64,000 nt of DNA, taken from NCBI RefSeq assembly GCF_047496725.1, contig NC_132981.1:9722501-9786500 (forward strand), written 5' to 3'. Source of the stretch: Anoplolepis gracilipes. Lineage: Eukaryota > Arthropoda > Insecta > Hymenoptera > Formicidae. Below the pieces are notes generated by a model. The model was not told the DNA's origin and did not search any database. It saw nothing but the letters and a program-made list of their open reading frames with translations. The translations under genes were made by a program, and so were the position numbers. Positions 48,401 to 61,845 of the stretch are shown here, one piece after another (the stretch's first letter is position 1; each line of letters opens with the position of its first letter).

Positions 48401-51400
48401 CATGGTCGGGCGGCCCACGTGCACGGTTTCGTGTGGGCGTCGATGGGCACTTTGCTACCGTCCGGACAGAAGTATCGGAAGTCGGCCGGATTTTCGGGTG
48501 TCAGTACCGCTGGAGTGACCCCGACGGGCAAGCCAAAGAAGCGCTTCACGTAGATGACCTTCGTCCATGCGACCTGGCCGCCGTTGTGAGCTAGACAGCG
48601 TAATGCGCCCTCATATCCGGAATATTTATCTGGGTAATCGCATATGTCTGGTTTCTCGCAAAGAGCGCACATGTTGCTGTATGTCTCCTCTGAAAAATAC
48701 AAGAAATAACGATGCATCTCATATAAAGTATTTTTCAAATATTTTCCAAATAAAGAATGTAGAGTAAAAAAGAAGAAAATTATTAATTTTTATCCGAAAA
48801 AATGGAAACTCGAAAAAGCATACTTTAGTCTCTAATTAATTCATTCATTCGTTATCCTCATTTATTTGCTGCAATTTGCATGATATTATAATTTAATCTC
48901 GATGTAAATATAAGGCGCAAAAATATTTTGTATTAAAAAAAAAACAGCGAGTCGATTTATGCGTTATTTCGCAGCTAACAATACTGTTTACCGGCAATTC
49001 ACTTATATGACATAATTGACGCAAGTTCTTTAGATTGCTGCCACTTACTGAGTCTCTGATTGATCGCGGGATCGGGCGACCACCTGCCCACCAGGCAGCC
49101 TTTGTCGAAGAGCGTGCTCAAAGCGCGAAGCTCATTCTCGCGGGCGGAATATTCCGGATTGTTGACATCGGTCAGCACACCCATAGCGGTGAGCTTCGTG
49201 ATGGGAATCTTGTAACCGACATTACGGCCCACGCCTGTATGACAAGACTTAAGACCGCTCAGTCCTTGAACGTTGTTAATGTCCAGATCTTTATGTATTA
49301 CAGCTACCGCCTCGTAACGATATATCGCGTCGGGTTCCTCCTTTGTCCTGACCTGATAGCACAAAAAAAGAATTCATACATTATTCATTCTGTTTGAAAA
49401 TTTAAATGATCGTAAACATATCCTATTCTCGAGAGAGCGTGACATATGTACGAGAAATCTTAAGTCAGCGAATAATCTCAAATTTTTCCAAGATCAGTTC
49501 ATTAGAATTCGTGATATTTAATTAAATTGACTGTTCCAATTGTGTTTTTCTATAATTATTTTATAAATAATATTTTACAAAGTATTACATTTTTTCTGAC
49601 ACATTTAAATTCTATTACATTTATTAAAAATCTAATTTTTGGATAACTCAAGTTACCTGATTATATTAATATAATATTAATATTATAAAGATTAATATCA
49701 TATTAAAGAATTAAGAAGGAAAAGTAGAATAGCAGCGAATAGTATATGTGGATTAGGAGAAAGAATTTGTAGAGATGATTTTAGTAGGAGATGGATGTTG
49801 TACAAATACTTGGTGCAAAGTGTGATGGACTATGGCGTGGAAATTTGAGGGTGGGAGGAAAAGAAAGAGTTAGAAAAAATAATAGTAGACTATATTAGAT
49901 GGATTTTTAGATTAGATTTCTGTACACCGAGATATATAATACAGAGAGAGAGCTAGGTTTGATAAAATTAAAATGTGAATGGGGTATTAGAGCCATGAAA
50001 TACGAGCAAAAGGTCAGGGAAAAAGAGGATGTTCATTTGGTAAAGAAATGTTGGTTAGAAAAAGTGAACTTGGCTAAAAAAGAGTTGTATAGTAGAGAAA
50101 GGGAATGATTCTATAATAATAAAGAATGGAGTATAGAGGCAATAGAAGCTACGTTGTATAATGGAGAAGATATTGAAAATAGTTTAAGAGAGAGAGAGAG
50201 AGCGTGACATACAAAGACAATTAGAAGATGCAAGATTCAGGGAGGCAAAGTACAATAAAAGGTATAAAGATTTATATTATGGAGAACAGAAAGCCCAACT
50301 TTTTAAGGAAGGAAATGCTTGATAGGTATATGTATGGGGATGAGATAAGAGCCCTGGTAAAGTTAAGATACGGTAATCTAGAAGAATATAATAAGTATTG
50401 CTTAGGTGATAAGTGTAAAGTGTGTAAATTTTGTAACAAAGGATGGGATAAGATTGAACACTTTGTATCGGAATTTATGATGACGAAGGAATAGTTTAGT
50501 GAGATAAGTGAAGAATGCGCTGAAGAAAGAATAACAAGAATTTTCAATGACGAATTAGATGTGAAGAAAGGTGCATTGTTAAAAAGGTTTTGGAAGGAAA
50601 AAGAAATTAGAAAGAATAAGAGTTTATGTGAGAATGTGAGAGGATAAGGGTAGATTTAGAAATTAAAATTTAGATAAAGTACTTATGTGTATATTTATTG
50701 ATGTTACTGTTGTGAAAGATAGAGTAGGCATGATGTAATGATGTGATCGAGGAAAGATATGGAAGAATGTGTGATTTAGACTTTTTGTAATCCAAGTCCC
50801 TTCTTGGCTTATTTACTGATAAATAAATTATTATTAATTATTAATATTGTATTATATATATATATATATATATATATAATACAATATTAATAATTAATAA
50901 TAATTATGCTGATTATATTACCTGTTCGACGACGCTATATCCGGCGTTTTCAGCTAATTTATTCTTCGCTGCGAGATACATATCCTCAGGATCTACCGCG
51001 ACAATGTCCGCTTCCTTCTTGCCAACCCTCTCGATGCAGTCGTATCGATCGCGTCCGGAAATGCATGATATTGGAAAGCCTTTGCTAGCCGAGTCTTCCA
51101 TCATTTTCGCGCATTCCTTTACATAAATCTCCGGGATGCACATCGTAACTGCGCGCATAATTAATAAACACACTTTATAAAGAATCGAATTAATAATTCA
51201 ACACTCTTTATTAAACGCACTTTGAATGTACTTGAAATCTTGAGATTTAATTCAACATTTTAAATTTAGAGTCATGAGATTAAGATGCTGAAATTATTTA
51301 ATATAATTAAACTGGTGTAATGTATTTGCTTCGGCTTTCTGTGAATCAGCGTATAAATATAAAATAGTTTTTATTATTCTTTGTAATCGAAGCTTGATCT

Positions 51401-51624
51401 TTTGATTGAAGAGATTTGATTTTTAAATTCATAAATGTGTTAAGAACGGATAACGATTTTTATAAATCTTTATACTTGCTCTCTGATAAGCAATTTTAAT
51501 ATTTCTAATATATTTCTGTGAATCAATTGTCAAAGCAATGTAAATACTTACACACTCGTGGCGAATTCGATGCGGATACAGCCGCCATCGCGAAGATCGC
51601 GAGCACCGTGAATCTGTGCAGCAT
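45448..51624 (-). CDS. Tsf1: Transferrin-1 (secreted iron-binding protein)
   Basis: Ten exons: 51552-51624, 50922-51148, 49049-49352, 48346-48689, 47759-48009, 47263-47498, 46680-46959, 46402-46463, 45980-46242, 45448-45537, giving 709 aa, typical of insect Tsf1. It carries iron in hemolymph and limits iron to microbes. Signal peptide MLHRFTVLAIFAMAAVSA. The N-lobe has the Asp ligand context VAVDPEDMYLA, the Tyr context YRYEAVAVIHKD and the anion-binding SCHTGVGRNVGY. The C-lobe has SCHSGYVGDFAGH without the anion-site Arg, and EIPAVAVVKSG lacks the Tyr ligand, so it is probably iron-free, as in many insect homologs. Cysteine-rich segments fit the family. Intron 2 (49353-50921) holds a decayed LINE. 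A TATA box lies 160 bases upstream. Confidence 0.95.
49720..50825 (+). mobile_element. Decayed non-LTR retrotransposon (LINE) 3' fragment in transferrin intron 2
   Basis: Antisense to the host gene. Broken frames give RIAANSICGLGERICRDDF, then MLYKYLVQSVMDYGVE..GWE.KKELEKI and YIRWIFRLDFCTPRYII, which resemble the region after the reverse transcriptase domain in insect LINEs. Farther on, the frame 50228-50494 includes CKVCKFCNKGWDKIEHFV, a Cys/His motif like those at LINE ORF2 C-termini. Several stops and frameshifts interrupt it, so it is inactive. It ends near ATAAATAAATTATTATT repeats at about 50820. The clade cannot be named by eye. Confidence 0.75.
50826..50905. repeat. 80-base perfect palindrome
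   Basis: 50826-50865 is the exact reverse complement of 50866-50905: AATTATTATTAATT..., ATTGTATTA and (TA)n at the centre. It lies directly at the LINE 3' end and just outside transferrin exon 2 (donor at 50921). It may have arisen by fold-back extension of the AT tail. Confidence 0.9.
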
Positions 51625-51780
51625 CTTGATTACTGCACCACTCTAATTACGGTACCGTGATTTTTATTCCCAAAAAAAGAACGCAAGACTGATCGAAAAA
51701 GTGAAGTGGAGAATAAAAACCTGACCAGATGGTCTTCGGCGCCAACTTGTCAAGACCGAGAGAAGCGGTCTACGCACGTT

Positions 51781-51789
51781 CTTATATAC
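51781..51789 (-). promoter_or_regulatory. TATA box of transferrin
   Basis: On the minus strand the sequence reads GTATATAAG about 160 bases upstream of the transferrin ATG, leaving room for a 5' UTR of about 130 bases. No other TATA-like motif lies closer. Transferrin is often strongly inducible, which fits a TATA promoter. Confidence 0.55.
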
Positions 51790-51904
51790 GAGTAGATGTG
51801 TCTTTTTCTTCTTCGGATCTCGAAGCTTGGAGAGGGGTGTTTCGCTCTTTCTTTTCCATCTCTTTCGTCTCGCGCTTAACGATTTCTGCGCGTTGTTCTC
51901 CCTC

Positions 51905-51909
<5 letters not shown>

Positions 51910-51944
<35 letters not shown>
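51910..51944. repeat. (CT)n microsatellite upstream of transferrin
   Basis: About 34 bases of CT, GA-rich on the transferrin strand and about 120 bases upstream of its TATA box. Confidence 0.85.
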
Positions 51945-51948
<4 letters not shown>

Positions 51949-54481
51949 AATTCATTTCACGTAATGACATCATCGTCATTATTTATTCGATTCTTCGGTT
52001 CTCCTGTAGCAATGGCACTTTCCACGTGTTGTTGCACGTCAAGAGACGACAAAATTTTAATTTTTTAAATTTTTTATCATAAAAATATTGATTACAAAAT
52101 ACAACTGTAAATAGCTTTAATTTAATTGATATACAAAACAGTATACACTCAGTAATATTTACTATGCAAGTCGAAAATAATTTTTGCTTAATGTGCAAAT
52201 GGCAAATTTAATAGCTTTTTAATTATAAAAAATTAAGAAAGCAATTTATTAAGAAATTAATTAGAGAATATTAAATTTAATAAAGGATTTTAACTTAAAA
52301 TTTAGTTATCAACAAATCTTTAAATCTCTCACCAAATGTCATGATGTTTAATGGATTGGTGGTAAAGAAGAAATTATAACGATTTTCGATAAGATATACT
52401 ATTTATAAAGTAAGTTTGCTATCAGGTAGATAAAAGTTAAATATCAGTAAATTCAGCTGCGACATTTAACATTCTCGTTAATTTTTCAGAATGAATTTCT
52501 CGCGGGTAGCATCACGGAGAAAAATCCTTGAGGTAATTTTTCTCCGCCGATCCAGTCTTCATTCGCTTCTTTTATTGTATTTTCAAGTTTATCAGACCCG
52601 TGTCCTCGGTGTTGTTTGACGATTTCGTGTCCTTCGTTCCGGTTGCTCTTGCGATGCGACACACGCATACGCACGCGATACGCATGTCGCATCGCATGTG
52701 TTAATGTATGTACATCGCGCGGTTAGAATCGCGTAGACCTTTGTTTGTTGACACACGAGAAAAGTACCAGTGGTAATTTCCCCTTGCTGGGGTCACGCGA
52801 TGATTTCGCAGCTCTCTCTTTTCCTCTATCATCGAAAGATCGCGAGCTGAATAAATAGCTCGAGACTTGTATTCGTCGTTTCAAAACAGCATTCGATAAA
52901 TATGTAATCTATGAGCTCGACATAAATATCAGAAATATAAAAAAAAAATGCGGACGGTGCTGGGATATACATTGTTTGTAATTATATAAAATACTTTTAA
53001 AAAAATATATAATTTTGTTATCATTATATTATTTTGTTACATCTATATCAAACGAAATATCGTGTATGTAGTAAATGATTATTGGAGTTAGAGTAACACT
53101 AATATAAAAGATTATATAAATAAATTTTTCTAGCGTCGAGAAGTCTAAATTGTGTATGTGCTAAATTTCGATTAAATTATTATTTTTTACAAATTATAAA
53201 ATTCTGAAATTTTTAATTTGTTATCTATGGTAAAACACTATTTTTTTCTCTATAATTTTAATCGTTACATTTATATATAATTTACAACCAGAAAACTTAT
53301 ATCTTATCTAATCGCCACAACAATGCTCCGCAAAATAATATTGTTTTTGTAAAATGGTTTAACTATCGCATTACCAATGTTAAATGTTATCAATCAGATA
53401 AGTAAATGTGTTAATAAATTCTTGTTGATGGACCATTATTCTGACTCGCAAAAAAAACAAATGTTGACGTTTAAATGTAAAAATGCACGTGACTAACGAT
53501 TTCCGCGTGTAATTTCGTAATTCACTTTTGTAGGTAACTGGCACGTGCTGAGATATCGAGACATCTTCGTGATAAGCAAAACTGTTGAAAAAAAAAGCAT
53601 TATGAATCACTGCAGATAATTCATGCTGAACGTTACTAATACAGATGAAAATTCTAGTGCTGTTATCGTTTAGCCTCGTCAGAGAGTAATATCTGTCATA
53701 ATTTATTTCGTGGTAAATATCGTAAATGTTAAATACAATATCTCGTAAAAAATTACCAATTATAGTTTATCGAGATTGCTGTAATAAATATCGATATTTT
53801 TTAAAAGAATTTGTATAATCTGCGGTGACAGCATATTGGTACAAGTAAACATGATATAAAATATAAAATACTGAATGTTTTTCCTGTGCACAAACAAATC
53901 ATGCGAATATAAGACAAGATGTATAGCTCTGAAAAAGTCTGGAATATGCATAGAGAGCAAATAATATTATTTTAATATATTTAATTAATCCAGGAAAATC
54001 AATTATATTTCTCTTTGTGATTTTCAAACAAACAATTGAAAAATCATATTTTCAAGTGCAACATCGCTTAACATATCTGTTTTTATCTTCAAGAAATGTT
54101 TAAGCTTTAGAATGAGATAATGGTACAGTAATATTACTTTCCTGATTCCCTTCTTGGAACTAGCAATTTTCCTTCATCGCACGCGCAAGATCGAGATCGG
54201 AATAATAAGTATTAGTAACAATAAACGTAATCGAAGTTATATCATTCCCTCATTATCGTGCGACCGTACAATCATAAATCTGTAATTAAGCAAGACGATT
54301 AAAGATGCATTAAAAGTATCTGACGCATCTTTCTTTCTCACGTTTCCCTATGCATTTATATAGAATAAATAATACATTTATTGTTAGTAAGAAAAACGAG
54401 ACAATTTTATGAAATTAATTTCAATGATTATTTTATTGCAACTCTGATATTCCCCGCGATTTTTTCCTCGATGTATAAATC
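51945..54481. other. Intergenic region upstream of transferrin
   Basis: No gene recognised. A GC-richer island at about 52480-52870 may be regulatory. Within it 52770-52782 reads GGTAATTTCCCC (reverse complement GGGGAAATTACC), an imperfect NF-kappaB-like site of possible interest because transferrin is immune-induced in insects. The rest is AT-rich, including the 3' flank of CFAP43. Confidence 0.4.
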
Positions 54482-57400
54482 TTATGCGGTTTTAAACTGC
54501 AAGGTCGGATACGTTCGCAACTTTAAGACTTCTAGATGAGCGTGTAAGGTAAGCAGCTGTTCATAATTGTTCTCCGCTTTTATGATAAGCCCGGTACGTC
54601 TTGCGATCGCAGCAAGTCTCATCCTACGAGATTCTTCGTCCTTTTTGCGACACGGATCATTAAGCAGCTTGCGAAACTCTTCAACGCCCGACGACTTGGA
54701 TTTGATCTTCTTCGACATCTTGTCATTCTTTTTCTTCCACTTAGCCATTAACCGCTTTGTTTCTTCCAGACGTGTTTGTTCCAGTGTTAACAACTCGCGA
54801 AATTTCTGAAATACATTTGAAATTTATTAGGTCATCCGTGTAAAAGTTCATAATAGACACTGACTTTTCGAAATATTTGCAAATTGGTTTTGATCTTTTC
54901 GTAATCTTGTTCTAGATTTACACTGCAGGGATCACGGGTCAAGAATTCAAGTACGTTCCTCGTAATCTGAAACGTACAAGTATATTATGCTCTCTTCTTA
55001 ATATCAAATGATTGAATGTGAGAGACTAAATACGACCTTGAACTGTTGAACATCTTTCAGTTCCTGCTGCAAATCATCCAGTATCATCTTCGCGCGTGCA
55101 TGTTGCCATTCTTGTTGCGACACGACCTTTCGCAAATGCATGGATTTATGCATCGCCGCCAATTTACATTTTCCGGTTTCGTTGATACAATCATTGACAC
55201 GTAAGAGCTCTTCGCGCGTCACGAGAACGCCGTTTTCGTAATCGGACGGACAACCTTGCAACGGGATCTCAATCTGACCCATTTTCAGGACGAGTTGGAT
55301 CTCCATTTCATCAGAAAGTTCTGTAAAGGATTTCTCTCTGTTCTCCAGACAGATCTTTTTGCACGCAACGATATTGTCAGCTGATTGCATCGCCTTCTGA
55401 TAAAATGACAGCGTTTGTTCCGCCTCGGCCATCTCTACCGCACAGCATCTCACCTTTAATAATTATATTCACGTTTTTAACGCTGCTATGACTTCTTTAA
55501 TAACATCAGCTCAAAATGATTATATTTATATAAATAAATATATAAATTTAATATAAATAAATTTTGCATCTTCATCCTTACTTTCGTTTCCACCTCGACC
55601 TTCGCTCTTCTCAGCTTGCACATAGTTTGCCAATGATTGATATTAATCTGCGACGGCAAGTTTCTAGGCATCGTATCCAGGACATCCATGCCTCTGAGGA
55701 AGTCCAGACATTCGCGCGGTAAAATGTTCGACTTCTCGCTGGCCGCAACACATCTCGCCACCTCTGTCAAATACGTGACGGACGTGGTGATGAGACGACC
55801 TATCCTGGGTCGCTTCTTGTAATGTCTGAACAAGTGGTCCACCATCGGCTGCTTCAAGTCCGCGAATTCGCTGCGGAACTTTGCCTCCTGACGTTTCTCC
55901 GTCTTGTTGAGATTGTCGTAGCGAGACTTTAACTCTGTCACGACTACCTCGAGTGAGTTACATTCCTCGGCGAGTTTACGTGCCTCTCGTGTCACCGGTG
56001 CCAGTTCATCGTCAGTGAAACGGACAATGTTTTGCCTGCCGTCAATCTCAGTACGGTGTCTCTGGATTGTGCGTATCCTCATCAATCTCTCTTGCAGGAT
56101 CGCGCATTCAATTTGCATCTTCTTCAACTCAAGATCCTTTAACTTGTCGTTGAATTCCGTGATATCTCTTTGTAAGGCTTCTGAAATGCATATATTTGAT
56201 CATTTTAATTTAAAAAAAATTATTAGCAAAAAGTCTGGGAATTATTTTAAGAAATTACTCTATTTTAATTGAATGCAATTGGTCTCTTTATTTTATTTTC
56301 AATCTACTTCTGACTGACCTTTTGTCTCGATGATCTCGGCTTGCAGTGTCGCTTTATATTTTTCTCGTTCTTCTTTCAGCGCTTGCATTTTGGATTTGTA
56401 TGACGCGATAACTGTAACATCTTCATCGGTATATTTTGAAGGATCCTTTGTGATTAGACATTCAGGCACAGGTATTTCCTTTTTAACTTCGTCTTCCCAT
56501 CTTGAAATAAAATTTTCAATTTCAAAATATCGGTTTTTTTATTAATACTAATTCTTACTCGTATCGCTTTTATTTGTAAACTTGGATCGACTCACTTAGA
56601 TTCCAATACACCATCCATCATCTTTTCAAGAGCTCTCTCATAAAAATCACTGTTTCTTCCGTTTTTCTTTTCATCTTTTCGTTCCTGATCAATTGTTGCA
56701 ATTTCAGACTCTTCTTGTCGTGACTGCTTTTCAAATATCTCGTTATCTTTTACAGTGACTATGTAATCGGGTATCTCTTCAATATTCCAAGTCGGTGTAT
56801 CAATTGGTTCCAAAACGGAATCTATTCCGAACATTGTCTTCAATTCGGAAGCACAATATCGAAGCCTATCAATGCGTTCCTTTGCATATTTTAGTTCACG
56901 TTCTTTGGCATGTCTCATTTCCTCGAAAAGATTATTAAAATATATCTGTTTAAGAGAAAGTTAATTTAAACATTTTAAAGTGACTTTAACACATGTATTA
57001 ATAAAAAAAAAATTTTAATATCGTATAAATATCTAATCAGAATAATTATTGAGTGTTTTCAATATAATAACATAATATAAATTTTTAAATATATATATAT
57101 ATTAATTTTTAATATATTTATAGTAGACGTCGCACCTTCAGTTTGCGTTCTCGATTTTCGATAATAGTGTCTTTTTTAAAAATAGTTTTAAGATTATTTT
57201 CACCAGAAAATAACAGCTGATGCGTTGAAGCTATACTTTCATCATCAATCCATTTATGCGTCGTGATACCCGATATACATAATCTTTCATCTTCATCCAC
57301 TAGTGTACACCACTTTTTAGCCATCTCGTGTATTTTAATTTCGTCATAGTTATTTGTTGAGGATTCTTTATCGGAATCAAATTCTGCGAAATCTTGTCTT

Positions 57401-60009
57401 GAATCATCTTCTTCATCTACTGACTTATTATACACCTCATAACTAAAAGCATTATTATTTTCAAGTTTACATGTTAGAAGTTTTTTCAGCGATATATATA
57501 TTACATTCTTATTATTAAATCTCAAGAAATATTTAAAAGACAGATAAATAAATCATGGATTAATTTTAAAATATAATATGCTTTTTTTTAAATATAAATG
57601 ATTTAGAGAAAAAATAATTACCTATACAAAAACTCATCGGCATCTGAAGAAAGTTTATCCCATACTTTAAAATCATTCATTTTCCGAGTCGATGCGACGA
57701 GAGGATAATTATGAACTATCGTATCATCGCCGATAGATTTAAGAGCACATGGTTTTACTCGCAGCGAATCCCAAAATATTTCGCGAATATACGACGCTAT
57801 CTGATCTCGTTGAGCGCATTCTTCTTCAAGTTTCCGACGTACTTCCTCTCTCTCAAGTCGTGCCTCTTCTATTTTTCGCTGCCGAAATTCGCGATCTAAA
57901 TCGAAAGCCGAAATTGGCAATCGAGCATCCATTGATTTGCTTTCATTTATATCTAGAAGCTCGCGTATCTGTTATAAAATCTCTTAATGAAATAAATTAC
58001 TAGTAATGGCAATAGAGAGCAAAGGAATATAGTGTATAACAATTGATATGACAAAAGTAATACAGATCCAAAATAAAATAAAAATATTATAATTGTGGAT
58101 ATAACGAACTGACTAATTTAATACATATTTATATAAATAATAACCAAGTTAAGAGCGTGAAAATAAAATAGCGCTATTATATAAGTTTATTTTTATTTCT
58201 ATTTTATTTCTATTTTATTATCACGCTATAACTTGATTATTATTTATATGAATATATATTAAATTAGTTAGTTTATTATATCCACAATTATATTATTTTT
58301 ATTTTATTTTTGCATCTGTATTATCTTTGTCATATCAATTGTTATACACTATATTCCTTTGCTCTCTATTGCCATTACTAACCATTTATTTCATTATCTA
58401 AGAGAGAGCCTCGACTTTTATTTACTTAAAATTTCTTAAGATTGTAATTATTTCTTAATTCTAAAGTATTCAAATTCCACGAGAAAAGATAAATACGTAT
58501 ACCTGATTCTTTATTTTCTCCAAATCGGCTATGATGGATGCTCGTAGAGGTAGAGCTTCATCGCGTTCGGCTTTCAGTTTAGTTGCGATTATGTTGTCTA
58601 ACCAAGTTTCTCCTGCTAAACCGTACAGTTTGTTTGTACCGGAAGTGAAGTCTTCAATCGATAAATGTACACTCACAGTTTTGCTTTCCGTCAAGTTTGT
58701 TCTTGTTTCCGATAAACTGTTCGTATAATTAAAATGAATTATATGAATTTTTGTTTTTCGAGTAATTTAAATATACGATTGTGTAAGAAACAAGTAAAAG
58801 AAATACCGAACTCGACTGGCAACGAGATCTCCGTTTCTACCGAGAGAAACAATCGTTTCCCCAAAGCGCGAAGAAATTGCGCACTTTATACCCCCTTCGC
58901 TGCGATGGTGTGGCATAAAAATCGCAATCACTTTACGAAGTTCCATGTTATCTCTGACGACGATTAAGCCATCGTATCCATATGTTAAGACTCGAGAATC
59001 GGTCACGTATATTCCGATATTCCTCATTTGATGCATCGAGGATAGTACTTCCATAAGGATGACATCTTGAAAATCGTTCTGTGAAAAAAAATTTTCTTTT
59101 TTAAAATTTTTGAATAATGTTAAAAGAATTTTAAAATAAAGATTATATAGAGTTTTGAAAACTTATTAATATAATTTAAATATTTTGAGATTTAAATTTA
59201 ATTAAAAATAGTTGCTTTTTTATAAATCGTAAAAAACAGTAATTCGATTTATACCTGTATCTCCATTTGATGTAACTGTTTAGATAAGGAGGGTATACCT
59301 AATATATTCAGAGGCTTATTCGTCCCGTGATAAAGCATCCTGTAAGGTCTAGATAAATTTATAGCACATACGGCACGTGTGTAGAATTTGTTTGAGACTT
59401 CGCAAGTGTACACAATCACTTTGTTACCGCCGATCGAAGCCATGGAAGAATTAGTCGTTGCAAGAACTAAGATTTCAAAGCGATTATTATTCCTCTTATA
59501 TATTAGAAAGTCAGCAATCTGTAAAAAGAAAGAGAAATACTTAAATTCTTCTTGATTATATTTTTTATAAATATTTCTGAATTTATACATTCATATTTTT
59601 TATGGTTTTTATCATATAACTGCTAATTTTCTGTATAAAATTTATATAATTATCTTACATATCCATCAATTTCTATAAGTCCAAGAACATTCACAGGCTG
59701 TTGTTCAAATTGTTTGCCAATAATAAATATTTTGCCCGTTTGGGAATTGCCAATTCCTAAAAGTTCACCATGATGGGAGAATTTTATTCTGTCCAAGAAA
59801 TCTCCATAAAGATGAAAGCAGTTAATAATTTTAGGTAACAATGTAATATCAATCAAAATACAATTGCCAGCAACACTACACGCTGCGAGTATTGGTAAAG
59901 TAGGATGTGATTCTGCACGAACAACTGGAATTAATATGTAATTCTAATTAACAATATGTTAATTAATTGTCAAGCCTGAGAAAATTATTTTATCACAAAA
60001 TTTTTATTC

Positions 60010-60058
<49 letters not shown>

Positions 60059-61845
60059 TAAATCGAACGATGAATATAATTAAAATAGTAAATCAAAAAA
60101 TTATACGGATATTATCTTAAAAAAAAGGATGACATATCCCATATAAAGAATAATTATTCTTTCAGAGTTATTATACATATATATGTGAGAGACTAAATTT
60201 GATTTTACCTTCACCGTGATGTTTCAGAGATAATCTCGCTATCAGTTTGCCGGTCGATACCTCGAAAATGCAAAGACGATCTAACTGATCTATCGCCGCG
60301 ACGTGATCTGCGCGCTGAGATATAGAAAATAATGCTTTGTATTCTATCTCGTCCGTACAAATAACTTCTATGTGAGGAACGTTGTCGTACTGCGTATTAA
60401 TTTCAAAAATCTCTCCACTTTTCGAATGCAACAAAATCCCATCTTTGAAACAATATTGCCTTCCTACTTTAATAGAATGGAAAGTCGAAATCGACCATAC
60501 GAATTGCCACGACACGTTCCAGTCCGCCAATGATTTCCTATAAAACTAAAACATAAATATAATAATATAATATGATTATTATAATAATTATAAATAGACT
60601 AATAATTGGACTTTTACGAAAAAATAAATATAAATTAAAATTATACCTCTGTACAAAAAACATTTTTTTAAATATATTTCAATTAAAATCTTTCAAAACA
60701 GAAGAGAACATTATTATTAATTCTATTTATATAAGTGAGGGTTTATTAAAACAATATGCGTACTGTAATTTCATTATCACTATTCACAATTATTACGCCA
60801 GTCCTATGAGTGATGACGATCGGTCTGTTCTTTGGTGATTCGAGCGTCTTCGATTTTACCACCGAATACAGCTTGTTCGCATCAATCGCCATAAGCCATA
60901 CGTTGCCGAACTCGTCCGAGACAAATAGGTTTCCTTCCGGCGTCCAAGACAAGGACACAATTCTGTGTTTTGGAAGTGGCACGTCCACGTGATGTATACT
61001 CACGATTTTCGAGCACGTGAGTACTTGATAGATTGAGAGCGTGCCGTCGATTCCGAGTTGCGATATCAAATGCGGAGAATTTGGCGAACAGCTAGTCAAA
61101 TTATTCAATTTCACTTTTGGAAAAATAAAAATGCTCGAAAATTTATATATATATATATATTATTTTTGTTTTTATTTACCAAATTTCTTGAACGAGATCG
61201 TCAATCCTCGTGTTAAGCGCAGCCACGTGCTTACCGGTTTTCCAGTGCCACACAATCAGTTGAAAATCAGGAAAGTTTGTCAGGCTTACGAGATATTCTG
61301 TACCAGCGAAAGAACAAGATAAATAACCATTGACTTTATCCGGTAGAATGCATGTAGAAATTCTTTGTAGCGTTGGGTACATAAATATCGATATTTTGGG
61401 ATTAAATTTTCTTTCGACTACGGAAAACATGGAAACTGTCTGCAAAATTTAAATCAAGTGTGTAATGTCATCGATAAATAAATAGCAAAAATTTGTTACT
61501 TTTCCAGACATTCAATAATCTGAATGAATAAACAAATTATACATTTATAAATCATAATTATATAATATATATTACCGGATGTCCAGCCAAACACGATGCG
61601 CCATCACCTCTTTCCTTGTTATCGAAACGCTCGATTCGCCTTTCTCTCGTATTCAGATCCAAAAAGTTCACATAAATGCCGGAAGCCGTTGCGATGGTTT
61701 CCTTTCCAACGAAAACAAAGTCATGAGATTTCCCAAACTTCACCCATCTGCAATAACAATTGTGAATAATAAAAAGTTGCAGTTAAATCTCGCACTGCAT
61801 TTGCGAAGACAAAACGTACTTTGTTTCAGTTATCGAGAGACTCAT
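54482..61845 (-). CDS. CFAP43: Cilia- and flagella-associated protein 43 (WD40 and coiled-coil axonemal protein)
   Basis: Seventeen exons join in frame to 1602 aa (human 1665): 61820-61845, 61576-61747, 61180-61439, 60764-61133, 60209-60545, 59659-59924, 59255-59518, 58807-59078, 58503-58716, 57622-57968, 57136-57442, 56596-56945, 56319-56500, 55582-56180, 55037-55453, 54865-54966, 54482-54805. CFAP43 with CFAP44 tethers the inner dynein arm motor f to the axoneme, and its loss gives malformed sperm tails. Residues 1 to about 730 are degenerate WD40 repeats (for example LTNFPDFQLIVWHWKTGKHV, VSLSWTPEGNLFVSDEFGNV, FSHHGELLGIGNSQTG). The rest is charged coiled coil (RQRKIEEARLEREEVRRKLE). The start MSLSITETKW is a tiny first exon. 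Exon 4 was begun at 61133 because only that acceptor keeps the frame. The related CFAP44 is the main alternative. Confidence 0.83.
57975..58405. repeat. Long fold-back inverted repeat in CFAP43 intron 9
   Basis: Arms of about 180-200 bases, at about 57976-58175 and 58195-58405, are reverse complements at roughly 90% identity, with a short AT-rich centre. Shared blocks include GGCAATAGAGAGCAAAGGAA and GTGTATAACAATTGATATGA. It resembles a fold-back MITE. No coding capacity. Confidence 0.88.
60014..60054. repeat. (TA)n microsatellite in CFAP43 intron 5
   Basis: About 40 bases of uninterrupted TA between exons 5 and 6. Confidence 0.85.

Noticed and set aside
46706..49397. Plus-strand frames over transferrin exons
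   Set aside because: Antisense shadows of real minus-strand exons.
52770..52782. NF-kappaB/Relish site for transferrin
   Set aside because: GGGGAAATTACC deviates from the consensus and is about 1 kb from the TATA box; kept only as a remark.
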